From: Antricoccus suffuscus
Lineage (GTDB): Bacteria; Actinomycetota; Actinomycetes; Mycobacteriales; Antricoccaceae
Length of the DNA: 64,000 nucleotides
Direction: 5' to 3'
NCBI RefSeq assembly: GCF_003003235.1
Contig: NZ_PVUE01000014.1
Coordinates: forward strand, 60,184-124,183
Under the pieces are notes generated by a model. The model was given only the letters and a program-made list of their open reading frames with translations, did not search any database and had not been told where the DNA came from. Positions 28,124-36,359 of this stretch are shown in pieces. The position numbers and the translations under genes are program-made. The first letter of the stretch is position 1. Every line of letters starts with the position of its first letter.

Positions 28124-28137
28124 GGAACGTGCGTTCT
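28124..28137. promoter_or_regulatory. Probable TetR autoregulatory operator
   Basis: GGAACGTGCGTTCT, differing from the site at 27390 only in the two central bases, sits 23 bases upstream of the TetR start codon. Confidence 0.75.
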
Positions 28138-28180
28138 TGAATAGCCCTGCCCTCGGCTACATGCGCAGTGAAGCGGAGCC

Positions 28181-28242
28181 GTTTCGTGACGGATGGTCGT
28201 CGTTTCGTGACGGATGGTCGTCGTTTCGTGACGGATCGTGAG
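28181..28242. repeat. 21-bp tandem repeat array, locus A
   Basis: Three units, the first two identical, of GTTTCGTGACGGATGGTCGT plus C (28181-28201, 28202-28222), and a third that diverges after GTTTCGTGACGGAT (28223-28242). The array ends on the base next to the stop codon of the ABC transporter gene (28243-28245). Read along that gene's strand it is a 3' trailer with ATCCGTCACGAAAC in each unit. The same unit type forms the array at 44233-44485. Confidence 0.9.
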
Positions 28243-30258
28243 CTAGGTGGCGGGGGTCAAGGTTTCCTCGTCGGTGACCGCCGCCGTGAACTGGGCGTTG
28301 TACAGGTCGAAATACGCGCCTCGGGCCGCGAGCAGCTGAGCGTGGTTGCCCTGCTCGACGATCTGTCCAGACTCCATCACCAAGATCAAATCGGCATCCC
28401 GAATCGTGGACAGTCGATGCGCGATGACGAAGCTCGTCCGGTCGGTGCGCAAGGCCGCCATCGCGTGCTGGACAAGGACTTCAGTGCGGGTGTCCACCGA
28501 GCTCGTGGCCTCGTCCAGGATCAGCAGCGACGGCTGCGCGAGGAACGCACGGGCAATAGTCAGCAGCTGCTTCTCCCCCGCGCTGACGTTGCTGCCCTCT
28601 TCGTCGATGAGCGTGTCGTAGCCATCGGGAAGGCTGCTGACGAAGCGGTCGACGTAGGTCGCCCGAGCGGCGTCGAGGATCTGCTCCTCAGTCGCTTCGA
28701 CGTTGCCGTAGGCGATGTTGTCTCGGATCGTGCCGCCGAACAACCACGTGTCTTGTAAGACCATGCCGATATTCGACCGTAGCCGGTCACGGGTCATGTC
28801 AGCGATGTCGACGCCGTCGAGTGTGATGCGGCCCGAGTTGAGCTCGTAGAAGCGCATGATCAGGTTGACCAACGTGGTTTTGCCTGCGCCGGTCGGGCCT
28901 ACGATCGCGACGGTATGTCCGGGTTTCGCGCTCAGTGACAGGTCCTCGATCAGCGGCGTTTCAGGCTCGTAGCGGAACGATACGTGTTCGAACCGCACCA
29001 GTCCGCGCTTCTCGTCCGGAACGGCCGGAACGGCCGGATCACGCGTCTGCTCGTCGGCATCGAGCAGTTCGAAGACGCGCTCAGCCGAGGCGACACCGGA
29101 CTGCAGGAGGTTGGCCATCGAAGCCAATTGGGTCAGCGGCTGAGTGAATTGGCGCGAGTACTGAATGAACGCCTGCACGTCACCCAGGCTCATGGAGCCG
29201 GATGCGACCCGCAACCCGCCGATCACGGCAATAAGCACATAGTTGATGTTCCCGATGAACATCATGGCCGGCATGATGATGCCGGAGATGAACTGCGCTC
29301 CGAAGCTGGCCTGGAACAACTCTTCGTTTTTGCGCGCGAAAACCTCTTCCACTTCGCGATGGCGACCGAATACTTTGACCAACTCGTGCCCGGTGAACGC
29401 CTCCTCGATGTGGCCGTTGAGCGATCCGGTGTGCTTCCACTGAGCGATGAACTGTTTCTGCGAACGCTTGGCGATCGTCTTCGTGAGGATCATCGAAACC
29501 GGGATCGTCACGAGTGCGACCAAGGCCAGCAAGGGCGAGATCACAAACATCATGATTATCACGCCGATCACCGTAAGCAGCGAGTTTAAAAGCTGGCTCA
29601 TCGTCTGCTGGAGACTCTGCTGCACGTTGTCGATGTCGTTGGTAACCCGGCTGAGTATCTCGCCGCGCTGATGCTTGTCGAAGTACGACAACGGCAGACG
29701 GTTGATCTTGCTTTCGACATCGGCCCGTAGGCGATACACCGTCCGGTTGACGATCCCATTCAAGAGCAGTCCCTGGAACAGGTTGAAGAACGAACCGACG
29801 ACGTACACGCCGAGCGCCAGCAACAGCACCCGACCCAGATCGCCGAAATCGATTCCCTGCCCGGGCACGATGACCGTGTGCGATAGCAGGTCGGCAAGGC
29901 TGGAGTTGCCGTCCGCCCGAGCTTTTGCGGCGACCTGCGCGACGGAGACACCGTCCGGGATTCTTTTGCCGAGAAGTCCGGAGAAGATGATGTCGGTCGC
30001 CCTGCCGAGAATCTTCGGGCCGAGGACCATCAACACGACGCTCAGGATGGAGAAACCGAAAACGCCGTACACGCGGACCTTTTCCGGCGACAGACGTCGG
30101 ATCAGTCGTTTCGCCGAGGGCCCGAAATCCATCGACTTCTCGGCGGGCATCCCGACGCCGCGCATCGGACCGTGGCCGCCGCCACCAGCCTGCCGCTGGC
30201 TGGATGCGGTTTGCGAGGACGCCGATGACCTCTTGGCAGGTACCTCTGGGTTAGTCAT
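28243..30258 (-). CDS. ABC exporter half-transporter (canonical ATPase subunit)
   Basis: 671 residues: a Gly/His-rich N-terminus, six transmembrane helices (about 75-360) and a nucleotide-binding domain. Walker A is GPTGAGKTTLVNL near 458, the signature motif is VSAGEKQLLTIARAF and Walker B LLILDEATSSVD keeps the catalytic Glu. Its partner gene lies 1 base upstream on the strand and has an altered Walker B, so the two should form an asymmetric heterodimer like TM287/288 or BmrCD. Likely exports hydrophobic compounds. Its stop codon abuts the 21-bp repeat array. Confidence 0.92.
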   Translation of the reverse strand: MTNPEVPAKRSSASSQTASSQRQAGGGGHGPMRGVGMPAEKSMDFGPSAKRLIRRLSPEKVRVYGVFGFSILSVVLMVLGPKILGRATDIIFSGLLGKRIPDGVSVAQVAAKARADGNSSLADLLSHTVIVPGQGIDFGDLGRVLLLALGVYVVGSFFNLFQGLLLNGIVNRTVYRLRADVESKINRLPLSYFDKHQRGEILSRVTNDIDNVQQSLQQTMSQLLNSLLTVIGVIIMMFVISPLLALVALVTIPVSMILTKTIAKRSQKQFIAQWKHTGSLNGHIEEAFTGHELVKVFGRHREVEEVFARKNEELFQASFGAQFISGIIMPAMMFIGNINYVLIAVIGGLRVASGSMSLGDVQAFIQYSRQFTQPLTQLASMANLLQSGVASAERVFELLDADEQTRDPAVPAVPDEKRGLVRFEHVSFRYEPETPLIEDLSLSAKPGHTVAIVGPTGAGKTTLVNLIMRFYELNSGRITLDGVDIADMTRDRLRSNIGMVLQDTWLFGGTIRDNIAYGNVEATEEQILDAARATYVDRFVSSLPDGYDTLIDEEGSNVSAGEKQLLTIARAFLAQPSLLILDEATSSVDTRTEVLVQHAMAALRTDRTSFVIAHRLSTIRDADLILVMESGQIVEQGNHAQLLAARGAYFDLYNAQFTAAVTDEETLTPAT

Positions 30259-30259
30259 C

Positions 30260-31993
30260 TCAAACCGCCTCTGCTGCGCTGAGTTGAGACTCGACGATCT
30301 CCGTGTACGTCGGACAACTCACGACGAGGTCGTCGTGTCGACCTATACCGACGATTACGCCGTCTTCGAGCACGACGATCTGATCGGCGTCCTGAATCGT
30401 GGACACGCGCTGCGCGACGATAATGACCGCCGCGTCACGGGTCGCCGGGCGTAACGCCGCGCGAAGGCGAGCGTCCGTGCCGAGGTCGAGCGCGGAGAAC
30501 GAGTCGTCGAACAGATAGATCATCGGCTGACGCACGATGGCCCGCGCGATCGCGAGCCGCTGACGCTGCCCACCGGACACGTTGGTGCCGCCCTGACTGA
30601 TCGGCGCCTCCAGCCCCTCAGGCATTGCCTCGACAAAGTCGACGGCCTGCGCGATTCTGAGCGCGTGCCACAGCTCGTCATCGGTTGCGTCCGGGTTGCC
30701 GTAGCGCAGGTTGCTCGCAACCGTACCGCTGAACAGGAACGGCTTTTGCGGTACCAGACCGATCCGGCTCCAGAGGATCTCGGGATCGAGCCGGCGTACG
30801 TCGACCCCTTCGACTCTGACGGTCCCGCCGGTCACGTCGAACAGGCGCGGTATCAGCGACAGCAACGTGGATTTACCGGCGCCGGTACTTCCTATAATCG
30901 CGGTGGTCTGTCCGGCCTTCGAGGCGAAGGAGATGTCCCGCAGCACCGGTGCCGCCGCTCCCGGATACTCGAAGGTCGCGTGGTCGAAAACGACGTCGCC
31001 ACTTGCAAGGACCTCGACGACCGGGTCCGCCGGCGGCACAACGGAGGTTTCGGTGTCGAGAACCTCTTGGATGCGATCTGCGCAGACCGCCGCCCGCGGA
31101 ATCATCATCGTCATGAATGTGGCCATCATGACTGACATGAGGATCTGCATCAGGTAGTTGAGGAAGGCAGTCAATGCGCCGATCTGCATGTCACCGGAGT
31201 CGACGCGAGCGGCGCCGAACCACAGTACGGCGACACTCGAGGCGTTGAGCACGAGCATGACGATCGGGAAGATCATCACCATCAGCTTCCCAGCGCTCAG
31301 CGCGACTTGGGTGACATCGAGGTTGGCCTTCTCAAACCGCTTGGTCTCGTAGGGCTCGCGTACAAAAGCCCGCACAACGCGGATGCCGGTAATCTGCTCT
31401 CGCAGCACGCGGTTGACGGTGTCGATCCGTGTCTGCATCAACCGGAACCGCGGAATCATCCGGCTGACGATCAGGCCAATAGCGACCGCCAGCACCGGCA
31501 CGCTGACCAGCAATAGCCAGGACAGTCCCAAGTCCTCGCGCAGCGCCATGATGATGCCACCGACACACATGATTGGTGCGGCAACCAGCATCGTGCAGGT
31601 AAGCACGACGAGCATCTGCACCTGTTGAACGTCGTTGGTGTTGCGGGTGATCAGGGACGGCGCCCCGAAGTGCGCGACCTCCCGGGCCGAGAAGGACCCG
31701 ACGCGGTGGAAGATGGCCGACCGCACGTCGCGGCCAAACCCCATAGCCGTTTTCGCGCCGAGGTAGACGGCCGCAATCGAGCACGCGACTTGCACCAGCG
31801 TGACACTCAGCATCCATCCACCAGTGCTGATGATGTAGCCGGTGTCGCCCTTGGCGATGCCGCCATCGATGATGTCGGCGTTCAGACTTGGCAGGTAGAG
31901 GGACGCCATCGTGCCGACCAGTTGAAGCGCGACCACCCCCAATAGGAGGTTTCGGTACGGCCGAAGATAGCCGCGTAGCAGTCGAAATAGCAT
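30260..31993 (-). CDS. ABC exporter half-transporter (degenerate ATPase subunit)
   Basis: 577 residues with an N-terminal six-helix domain and C-terminal ATPase. Walker A is GSTGAGKSTLLSLIPRL near 366, signature VSGGQRQRLAIARA near 475, and Walker B reads YLFDDSFSALD, in which Asp replaces the usual catalytic Glu. This marks the degenerate site of heterodimeric exporters. Its ATG overlaps the TAA of the TetR gene (TAATG), and its partner follows after 1 base, so TetR and both subunits are one transcript. Confidence 0.92.
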   Translation of the reverse strand: MLFRLLRGYLRPYRNLLLGVVALQLVGTMASLYLPSLNADIIDGGIAKGDTGYIISTGGWMLSVTLVQVACSIAAVYLGAKTAMGFGRDVRSAIFHRVGSFSAREVAHFGAPSLITRNTNDVQQVQMLVVLTCTMLVAAPIMCVGGIIMALREDLGLSWLLLVSVPVLAVAIGLIVSRMIPRFRLMQTRIDTVNRVLREQITGIRVVRAFVREPYETKRFEKANLDVTQVALSAGKLMVMIFPIVMLVLNASSVAVLWFGAARVDSGDMQIGALTAFLNYLMQILMSVMMATFMTMMIPRAAVCADRIQEVLDTETSVVPPADPVVEVLASGDVVFDHATFEYPGAAAPVLRDISFASKAGQTTAIIGSTGAGKSTLLSLIPRLFDVTGGTVRVEGVDVRRLDPEILWSRIGLVPQKPFLFSGTVASNLRYGNPDATDDELWHALRIAQAVDFVEAMPEGLEAPISQGGTNVSGGQRQRLAIARAIVRQPMIYLFDDSFSALDLGTDARLRAALRPATRDAAVIIVAQRVSTIQDADQIVVLEDGVIVGIGRHDDLVVSCPTYTEIVESQLSAAEAV

Positions 31994-32637
31994 TATTTTC
32001 CCTTGCGTGCGGCAGATTTAGCCTTGGGTTCGGTCGGACGGCGGACGCCATCCAGGACGATGGAAACTATGGTCTGAAGGTCGAAGTTCGCCTCCCGGCT
32101 CAGGAGCGGGTGCGAGTTGGTGAACACCAGCCAGCTCAAGACACGGGCGACCTCTTGCGGGCCGAACTTCAGTGACGTCGCATCCTCACCGATGACGTCG
32201 ATGATGCCGGCGACCAGTGCGGCATCACTGTCGTGCCCGTCGCTGGTTCGCCACCTTGCTTTGCGCAGTGTCTCGGGCGTAGGCGGCCCGTTGTGCCCTA
32301 AGGAATTCAACACGAGGAAGACATCTGAGAGCCGACTCTTGAGGACGCCGGCTACGGCAATAAGTCGTTCCTCCAGTGGCAACGTGCGATCGATCGCGCC
32401 GAGCGCCTCGACCGCAGGCATCGGATCGAACGCGCTATGTATCGCCGCGTCGATCAGGCTCGCCTTATCGTCGAAGACCCTGAAGATGGTTCCCTCCGCT
32501 ACGCACGCGGCTTGGGCAATCTGACGAGTGCTGACATCCCGACCATATTTGCGAAGAAGCGGCAGTGTCGCCGCGATAAGCGCTGCACGACGCTCCTTTG
32601 GCGGCAACGGTCTCGCCCGTCCAGATGGTGTACCCAT
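31993..32637 (-). CDS. TetR-family regulator of the ABC exporter
   Basis: 214 residues. Helix-turn-helix RRAALIAATLPLLRKYGRDV then STRQIAQAACVAEGTIFRVF and DDKASLIDAAI. The C-terminal half has no recognised ligand motif. ATG 32637 (MGTPSGRARP) is chosen because the longer frame to 32670 would start inside the palindrome at 32652-32669, and that palindrome fits an operator. One-base overlap with the ABC gene indicates a self-controlled exporter operon. Confidence 0.87.
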   Translation of the reverse strand: MGTPSGRARPLPPKERRAALIAATLPLLRKYGRDVSTRQIAQAACVAEGTIFRVFDDKASLIDAAIHSAFDPMPAVEALGAIDRTLPLEERLIAVAGVLKSRLSDVFLVLNSLGHNGPPTPETLRKARWRTSDGHDSDAALVAGIIDVIGEDATSLKFGPQEVARVLSWLVFTNSHPLLSREANFDLQTIVSIVLDGVRRPTEPKAKSAARKGK

Positions 32638-32651
32638 GGCCCCACAGTAAA

Positions 32652-32669
32652 TGAGTGAGTACTCACTCA
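32652..32669. promoter_or_regulatory. 18-bp perfect palindrome, TetR operator
   Basis: TGAGTGAGTACTCACTCA, symmetric about its central TA, 15 bases upstream of the TetR start and 78 bases from the divergent MFS start at 32747. Position and symmetry match TetR self-repression, and it could also act on the divergent gene. Confidence 0.85.
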
Positions 32670-32746
32670 CAACTCTTTTTTAGGAGTTTTTCCATTGACC
32701 GTTTTATTGCCCACGGCGCCCGACCGCGCCATCGTACGATCTGACG

Positions 32747-33937
32747 GTGGCTACACCTCCGACTGAGATCCACGCCGTTGCTGCGCCGGCCAATCGCTGG
32801 TTGCCGGTCGCGGCGTACGGCGCGGCCAGCGCAGCAAACCAAATGCTCTGGCTCACTTATGCGCCCGTCACGACCGAGGCCGCCCATCACTACGGTGTCT
32901 CGATCGGCGCCATTGGCTGGCTGTCGCAGATCTTCCCGATGTTGTACGTCCTACTCGCGCTGCCCATGGGCAGAATCATCGACCGCTGGTTGCCACAAGG
33001 TTTGGCGGCCGGTGCCGCACTCACGGCGATCGGCGCGATCATCCGGCTCGGCGGCGCCAGTTTTGCAGTTGTGCTTATCGGTCAGGTGCTGATCGCGATC
33101 GCACAGCCGCTGATCCTGAACGCCGTGACGAGACTGCCGGCGTCGTACCTGAGGCCGGAATCGCGCGCAACAGGAATCGCCGTCGCATCGGCCGGCACGT
33201 TCGCCGGCATGGTGTGTGCCCTGCTGTTGGGCGCGCTCATCGGCGGACGGCAGATATATACCCTCCTCGTCGTACAGGCCGCCCTTGGCGTTGCCGCGGC
33301 GATCTGGCTAACGGCGGCATTGCGCATCCGGCGCGAACACGCCCCCGTAGACGCCGAACGCGTCGCGCTGCGACGAGTCCTCGGCGACCCACTGATTCGA
33401 ATCCTCACTGGGATGGTGTTAGCCGGCTTTGGCGTGTTTGTGGCGATGACGACCTGGCTGCAGCCCCTGCTCGCACCAGCCGGTATCACTGAGACCCAGG
33501 CAGGTCTGTTGTTGCTGACGATGGTGCTCGCCGGGGTGATCGGCGCCGCCGTACTGCCCACCGCGATTGTTCGTGCGCACGGAGAGCGCGCATTCCTATG
33601 CATCGCAGTCGCAGCCGCGGCGTTGTGCTGTCTACTGCTCGCCGTCGTACCGACCCTGCCAACCGCGTTCCTCGCGGTGATCATCGTCGGCGCCGCGTTG
33701 CTCACCGCGCTGCCGGTGATCCTCGAGATTGCCGAGCGGCGCGCCGGACCGGCCGGCGGTAGCGCGACCGCCTTGTTGTGGATGGCCGGAAACTTCGGCG
33801 GCCTGCTCGTCGCGGTCATCGTGCAACTTCTGGTGCACCAGCCAGCCGTGTCGTTCGTCGTGATGAGCGCCTGCCTTGTTGCGGCGCTGCCATTGCTTCG
33901 GCCGCTACGCGATTACCTCCCGCGCCCACGACAGTAG
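32747..33937 (+). CDS. MFS transporter
   Basis: 396 residues with about 12 hydrophobic spans in two halves separated by a charged loop (LRIRREHAPVDAERVALRR near 200). Opening AYGAASAANQMLWLTYAPVT and the short MGRIIDRWLPQG motif-A loop are typical of the nitrate/cyanate-type and general MFS groups. GTG 32747 is used. It is divergent from the TetR-ABC operon across a 109-bp region holding the 32652 palindrome, so it may share that control. Its stop codon abuts the stop of the convergent LLM gene. Substrate unknown. Confidence 0.82.
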   Translation: MATPPTEIHAVAAPANRWLPVAAYGAASAANQMLWLTYAPVTTEAAHHYGVSIGAIGWLSQIFPMLYVLLALPMGRIIDRWLPQGLAAGAALTAIGAIIRLGGASFAVVLIGQVLIAIAQPLILNAVTRLPASYLRPESRATGIAVASAGTFAGMVCALLLGALIGGRQIYTLLVVQAALGVAAAIWLTAALRIRREHAPVDAERVALRRVLGDPLIRILTGMVLAGFGVFVAMTTWLQPLLAPAGITETQAGLLLLTMVLAGVIGAAVLPTAIVRAHGERAFLCIAVAAAALCCLLLAVVPTLPTAFLAVIIVGAALLTALPVILEIAERRAGPAGGSATALLWMAGNFGGLLVAVIVQLLVHQPAVSFVVMSACLVAALPLLRPLRDYLPRPRQ

Positions 33938-34966
33938 CTAGTCGAGCGACCTGGCCAGGTCCAAGAGCGTGCCCAGTGTTTTGAGCTTGGTGTCGACGTC
34001 CTCGCCGGCAAGCGAAACGCGTAGCGTCGTGACTCCTGCGGCACGGTAAAGCGTTAGGCGCTCCCGAATCATGTCGGGTGTACCAACAAGGTTGGTCTTC
34101 AGACCTATCTCGGTCGGCACTCGCGCGGCGGCCGCTTCGCGCTCGCCCTCGAGCCACAACCGCTGCACCGCGGCGATATCGTCACCGAATCCCTGCCGCG
34201 CGAATGCGTCGTTGTAGAAGTTTTTCTTCGCGGACCCCATGGCGCCAAACGTGAAGGCGTAGCCGTTCGCGTGCCGGCGCGCCGCCTCGTCGACATCCTC
34301 GGTGAACTCCGCCGATACCGCGACCATCAGGTCAAGATCCTTAAGAGACCGACCGACAGCCTCTGCGGCGGCCCGGATTGGGTCAAAAAAGATCTCACCG
34401 GACTCAGGTAAGAACGAATTACCGATCCACCCGTCGGCCAGCTCCCCCGTCAATTTCAGGTTGGCCGGGCCGAGTGCCGCGAGATAGATAGGCACGTCGA
34501 CCGGTTGCTCCATTGATCGGATGGCGCGACCTTCGCTGTCCGGCAGCGGAAGTGGGTAGATCTCACCTACGTGGCTGAGCCGATCGCCACGGGTCACGGC
34601 GCGGATGATTTCGATCGTCTCGCGGGTGCGCGCTATGGGTTTGGCGAACCGTACGCCGTGCCACCCCTCCATCACCTGCGGACCGGACGCGCCCATGCCG
34701 AGGATGAACCGGCCACCGGAAAGCGCCTGCATCGACATGGCCGACATCGCAAGCATCGCCGGCGTACGAGCGCCAAGCTGCACGATGCCGGTGCCGAGCT
34801 TGGCCGTCTTGGTCTGGCCCGCCAAGTATGCGAGCGGCGTGAAGGCGTCGTACCCCCACGCCTCGGCTGACCAGAGCGAATGGGCTCCGAGACGGTCGGC
34901 CTCCACTGCGAGGGTCAGGCCCTCGGGCTGATGCGGCTTGACGTTGACCGCTATCGCGATCGACAC
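33938..34966 (-). CDS. LLM-class F420-dependent oxidoreductase
   Basis: 342 residues of the luciferase-like monooxygenase fold. Landmarks are EADRLGAHSLWSAEAWGYDA near 23, AKLGTGIVQLGARTPAMLAM near 59, GGRFILGMGASGPQVMEGWHG near 87 (shown in part) and VPIYLAALGPANLKLTGELADG near 165. Actinobacterial members mostly use F420. GTG 34966 starts right at the beta-1 strand, 2 bases after the SRPBCC stop, so the two are coupled. Hydride acceptor unknown. Confidence 0.88.
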   Translation of the reverse strand: MSIAIAVNVKPHQPEGLTLAVEADRLGAHSLWSAEAWGYDAFTPLAYLAGQTKTAKLGTGIVQLGARTPAMLAMSAMSMQALSGGRFILGMGASGPQVMEGWHGVRFAKPIARTRETIEIIRAVTRGDRLSHVGEIYPLPLPDSEGRAIRSMEQPVDVPIYLAALGPANLKLTGELADGWIGNSFLPESGEIFFDPIRAAAEAVGRSLKDLDLMVAVSAEFTEDVDEAARRHANGYAFTFGAMGSAKKNFYNDAFARQGFGDDIAAVQRLWLEGEREAAAARVPTEIGLKTNLVGTPDMIRERLTLYRAAGVTTLRVSLAGEDVDTKLKTLGTLLDLARSLD

Positions 34967-34968
34967 CG

Positions 34969-35478
34969 CTAGCTGCCGTCGCCCGCAGGCCGTTCGGCCA
35001 GCGCCTTGACGCCCTCGAGCGTGAGACGCATGTTGGTCTCGTGCTCTTGGAGGCGGCGCTCGATGATGCGCTCCTCTTTGTCCGGCATCGCCTTGATCGC
35101 TGGTGAGAGTCCCGACTCGCCTGGGCCGATCTGCATCTTGTGCCGCAGTTTGGTGCCGCCGTCTGCTTGCTCGATGAAGAACCACCACCTCGCCGATGGA
35201 CTGTCGACATCGGATACGGCGTAGGAGAACTCGCGCCCGCTGTCGGCCGCGGTAACGATGCACGTCGTCGTCCACTCACCAATTGCTTTGTGGGCGTTGC
35301 GGCCCTCGAAGCGGGCGCCTCGTGTCGGCCCCGATGCGCCATCGAGCCACGTCGCGCCCTGGAACTCCGTCGAGAACTGAGCGGGCAGGTTGATGTCACT
35401 AACAATGTCGTAAACGCGTTCGGGCGAGGCATCGATCACGATGTCGACCTCAACGGTGGGCGTGTCCACATATCGCAT
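34969..35478 (-). CDS. SRPBCC-family (START/Bet v1-like) protein
   Basis: 169 residues: VEVDIVIDASPERVYDIVSD opens the beta-strand/helix grip fold, followed by GARFEGRNAHKAIGEWTTTC and the long C-terminal helix EERIIERRLQEHETNMRLTL. Such proteins bind hydrophobic ligands, for example polyketide intermediates or lipids. ATG 35478 has AGGAG 8 bases upstream and is preferred over the longer frame to 35784, which overlaps the SDR gene. It sits between the SDR and LLM genes in one minus-strand run. Confidence 0.85.
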   Translation of the reverse strand: MRYVDTPTVEVDIVIDASPERVYDIVSDINLPAQFSTEFQGATWLDGASGPTRGARFEGRNAHKAIGEWTTTCIVTAADSGREFSYAVSDVDSPSARWWFFIEQADGGTKLRHKMQIGPGESGLSPAIKAMPDKEERIIERRLQEHETNMRLTLEGVKALAERPAGDGS

Positions 35479-35521
35479 GTTGGCTCCTGTGCCTCGTGTT
35501 TGGTCCGGCGTACGTCGGCGG

Positions 35522-36346
35522 TTACGCGCCAGCGACCCGCGCCTGCAGGCGGCGCATCCCGCCGAGCCAGCGATCGTAGTCCGAACCCTTACGCCGGTAG
35601 AATTCCAGCACCTCTTCGTGAGGCAGCACCAGGAACCGTCCGGCACGCATCGTGTCCAGCACCGCGCCGGCGACCACTTCGGGCTCGAGGATCGTGCCGG
35701 CGCTTTCCACGACGCGGGCGCCCAGTCCCTCACCGTCTTCGTCACCGGCCTCGAGGCCACCGTTGAGCATGTCGGTATTGACACCCATAGGGCAGAGACA
35801 GCTGACTTGGATCCCGCGATCGCCGTACGTCACCGAGAGCCATTCGGAGAACCCGACAGCGGCGTGCTTAGTTGTCGAGTACGCCGCCGATCCGATCTGT
35901 GTGAGCAATCCGGCCGCCGAAGCGGTCGACACGAAGTAGCCGGCGCCGCGCTCTAGCCATGCCGGCACCAGGAGCCGAGCGGCGCGCACGTGCGCCATCA
36001 CATTGACTTCTAGCGCGGACTCCCAAATCTGGTTGTCCTCACCGATTCCCGCACCGTCGCCGACACCGGCGTTGGCGAAGTAGAAGTCGACCGGTCCGTA
36101 CGTCGACTCGGCGAGATCAATGAGGCGCTTGATATCCGCCTCCGCGCTGACGTCGGCCGCCGCGGCGATCGACTTGCCGGGGTGGGTGGATTCCAGCCCT
36201 GCGACAACCGCGTCGACCCGGGACTGCTGCAGATCGGCGACGACCACATTGGTGCCCTCGCTGACAAGCGCGGTCGAGAGCGCCGAGCCGATACCGCCGG
36301 CGCCGCCGGTAACGATCGCTACCTTGTTTTCGAAATCCATGCTCAC
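35522..36346 (-). CDS. Short-chain dehydrogenase/reductase
   Basis: 274 residues of a classical SDR. Cofactor loop VTGGAGGIGSAL is at residues 13-24, the NAG-type motif FYFANAGVGDG near 88, and catalytic Ser in YFVSTASAAGL with YSTTKHAAVGF giving Tyr and Lys near 155-159. It should reduce or oxidise a carbonyl/alcohol with NAD(P). GTG 36346 or ATG 36340 start. It lies 13 bases after lpd and 43 bases before the SRPBCC gene, so lpd-SDR-SRPBCC-LLM may be one transcript. Confidence 0.9.
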   Translation of the reverse strand: MSMDFENKVAIVTGGAGGIGSALSTALVSEGTNVVVADLQQSRVDAVVAGLESTHPGKSIAAAADVSAEADIKRLIDLAESTYGPVDFYFANAGVGDGAGIGEDNQIWESALEVNVMAHVRAARLLVPAWLERGAGYFVSTASAAGLLTQIGSAAYSTTKHAAVGFSEWLSVTYGDRGIQVSCLCPMGVNTDMLNGGLEAGDEDGEGLGARVVESAGTILEPEVVAGAVLDTMRAGRFLVLPHEEVLEFYRRKGSDYDRWLGGMRRLQARVAGA

Positions 36347-36359
36347 TGCACCTCGCGTA

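Noticed and set aside
35479..35784. N-terminal extension of the SRPBCC protein
   Set aside because: The 102 extra codons overlap the SDR gene and show shadow composition; AGGAG precedes ATG 35478.
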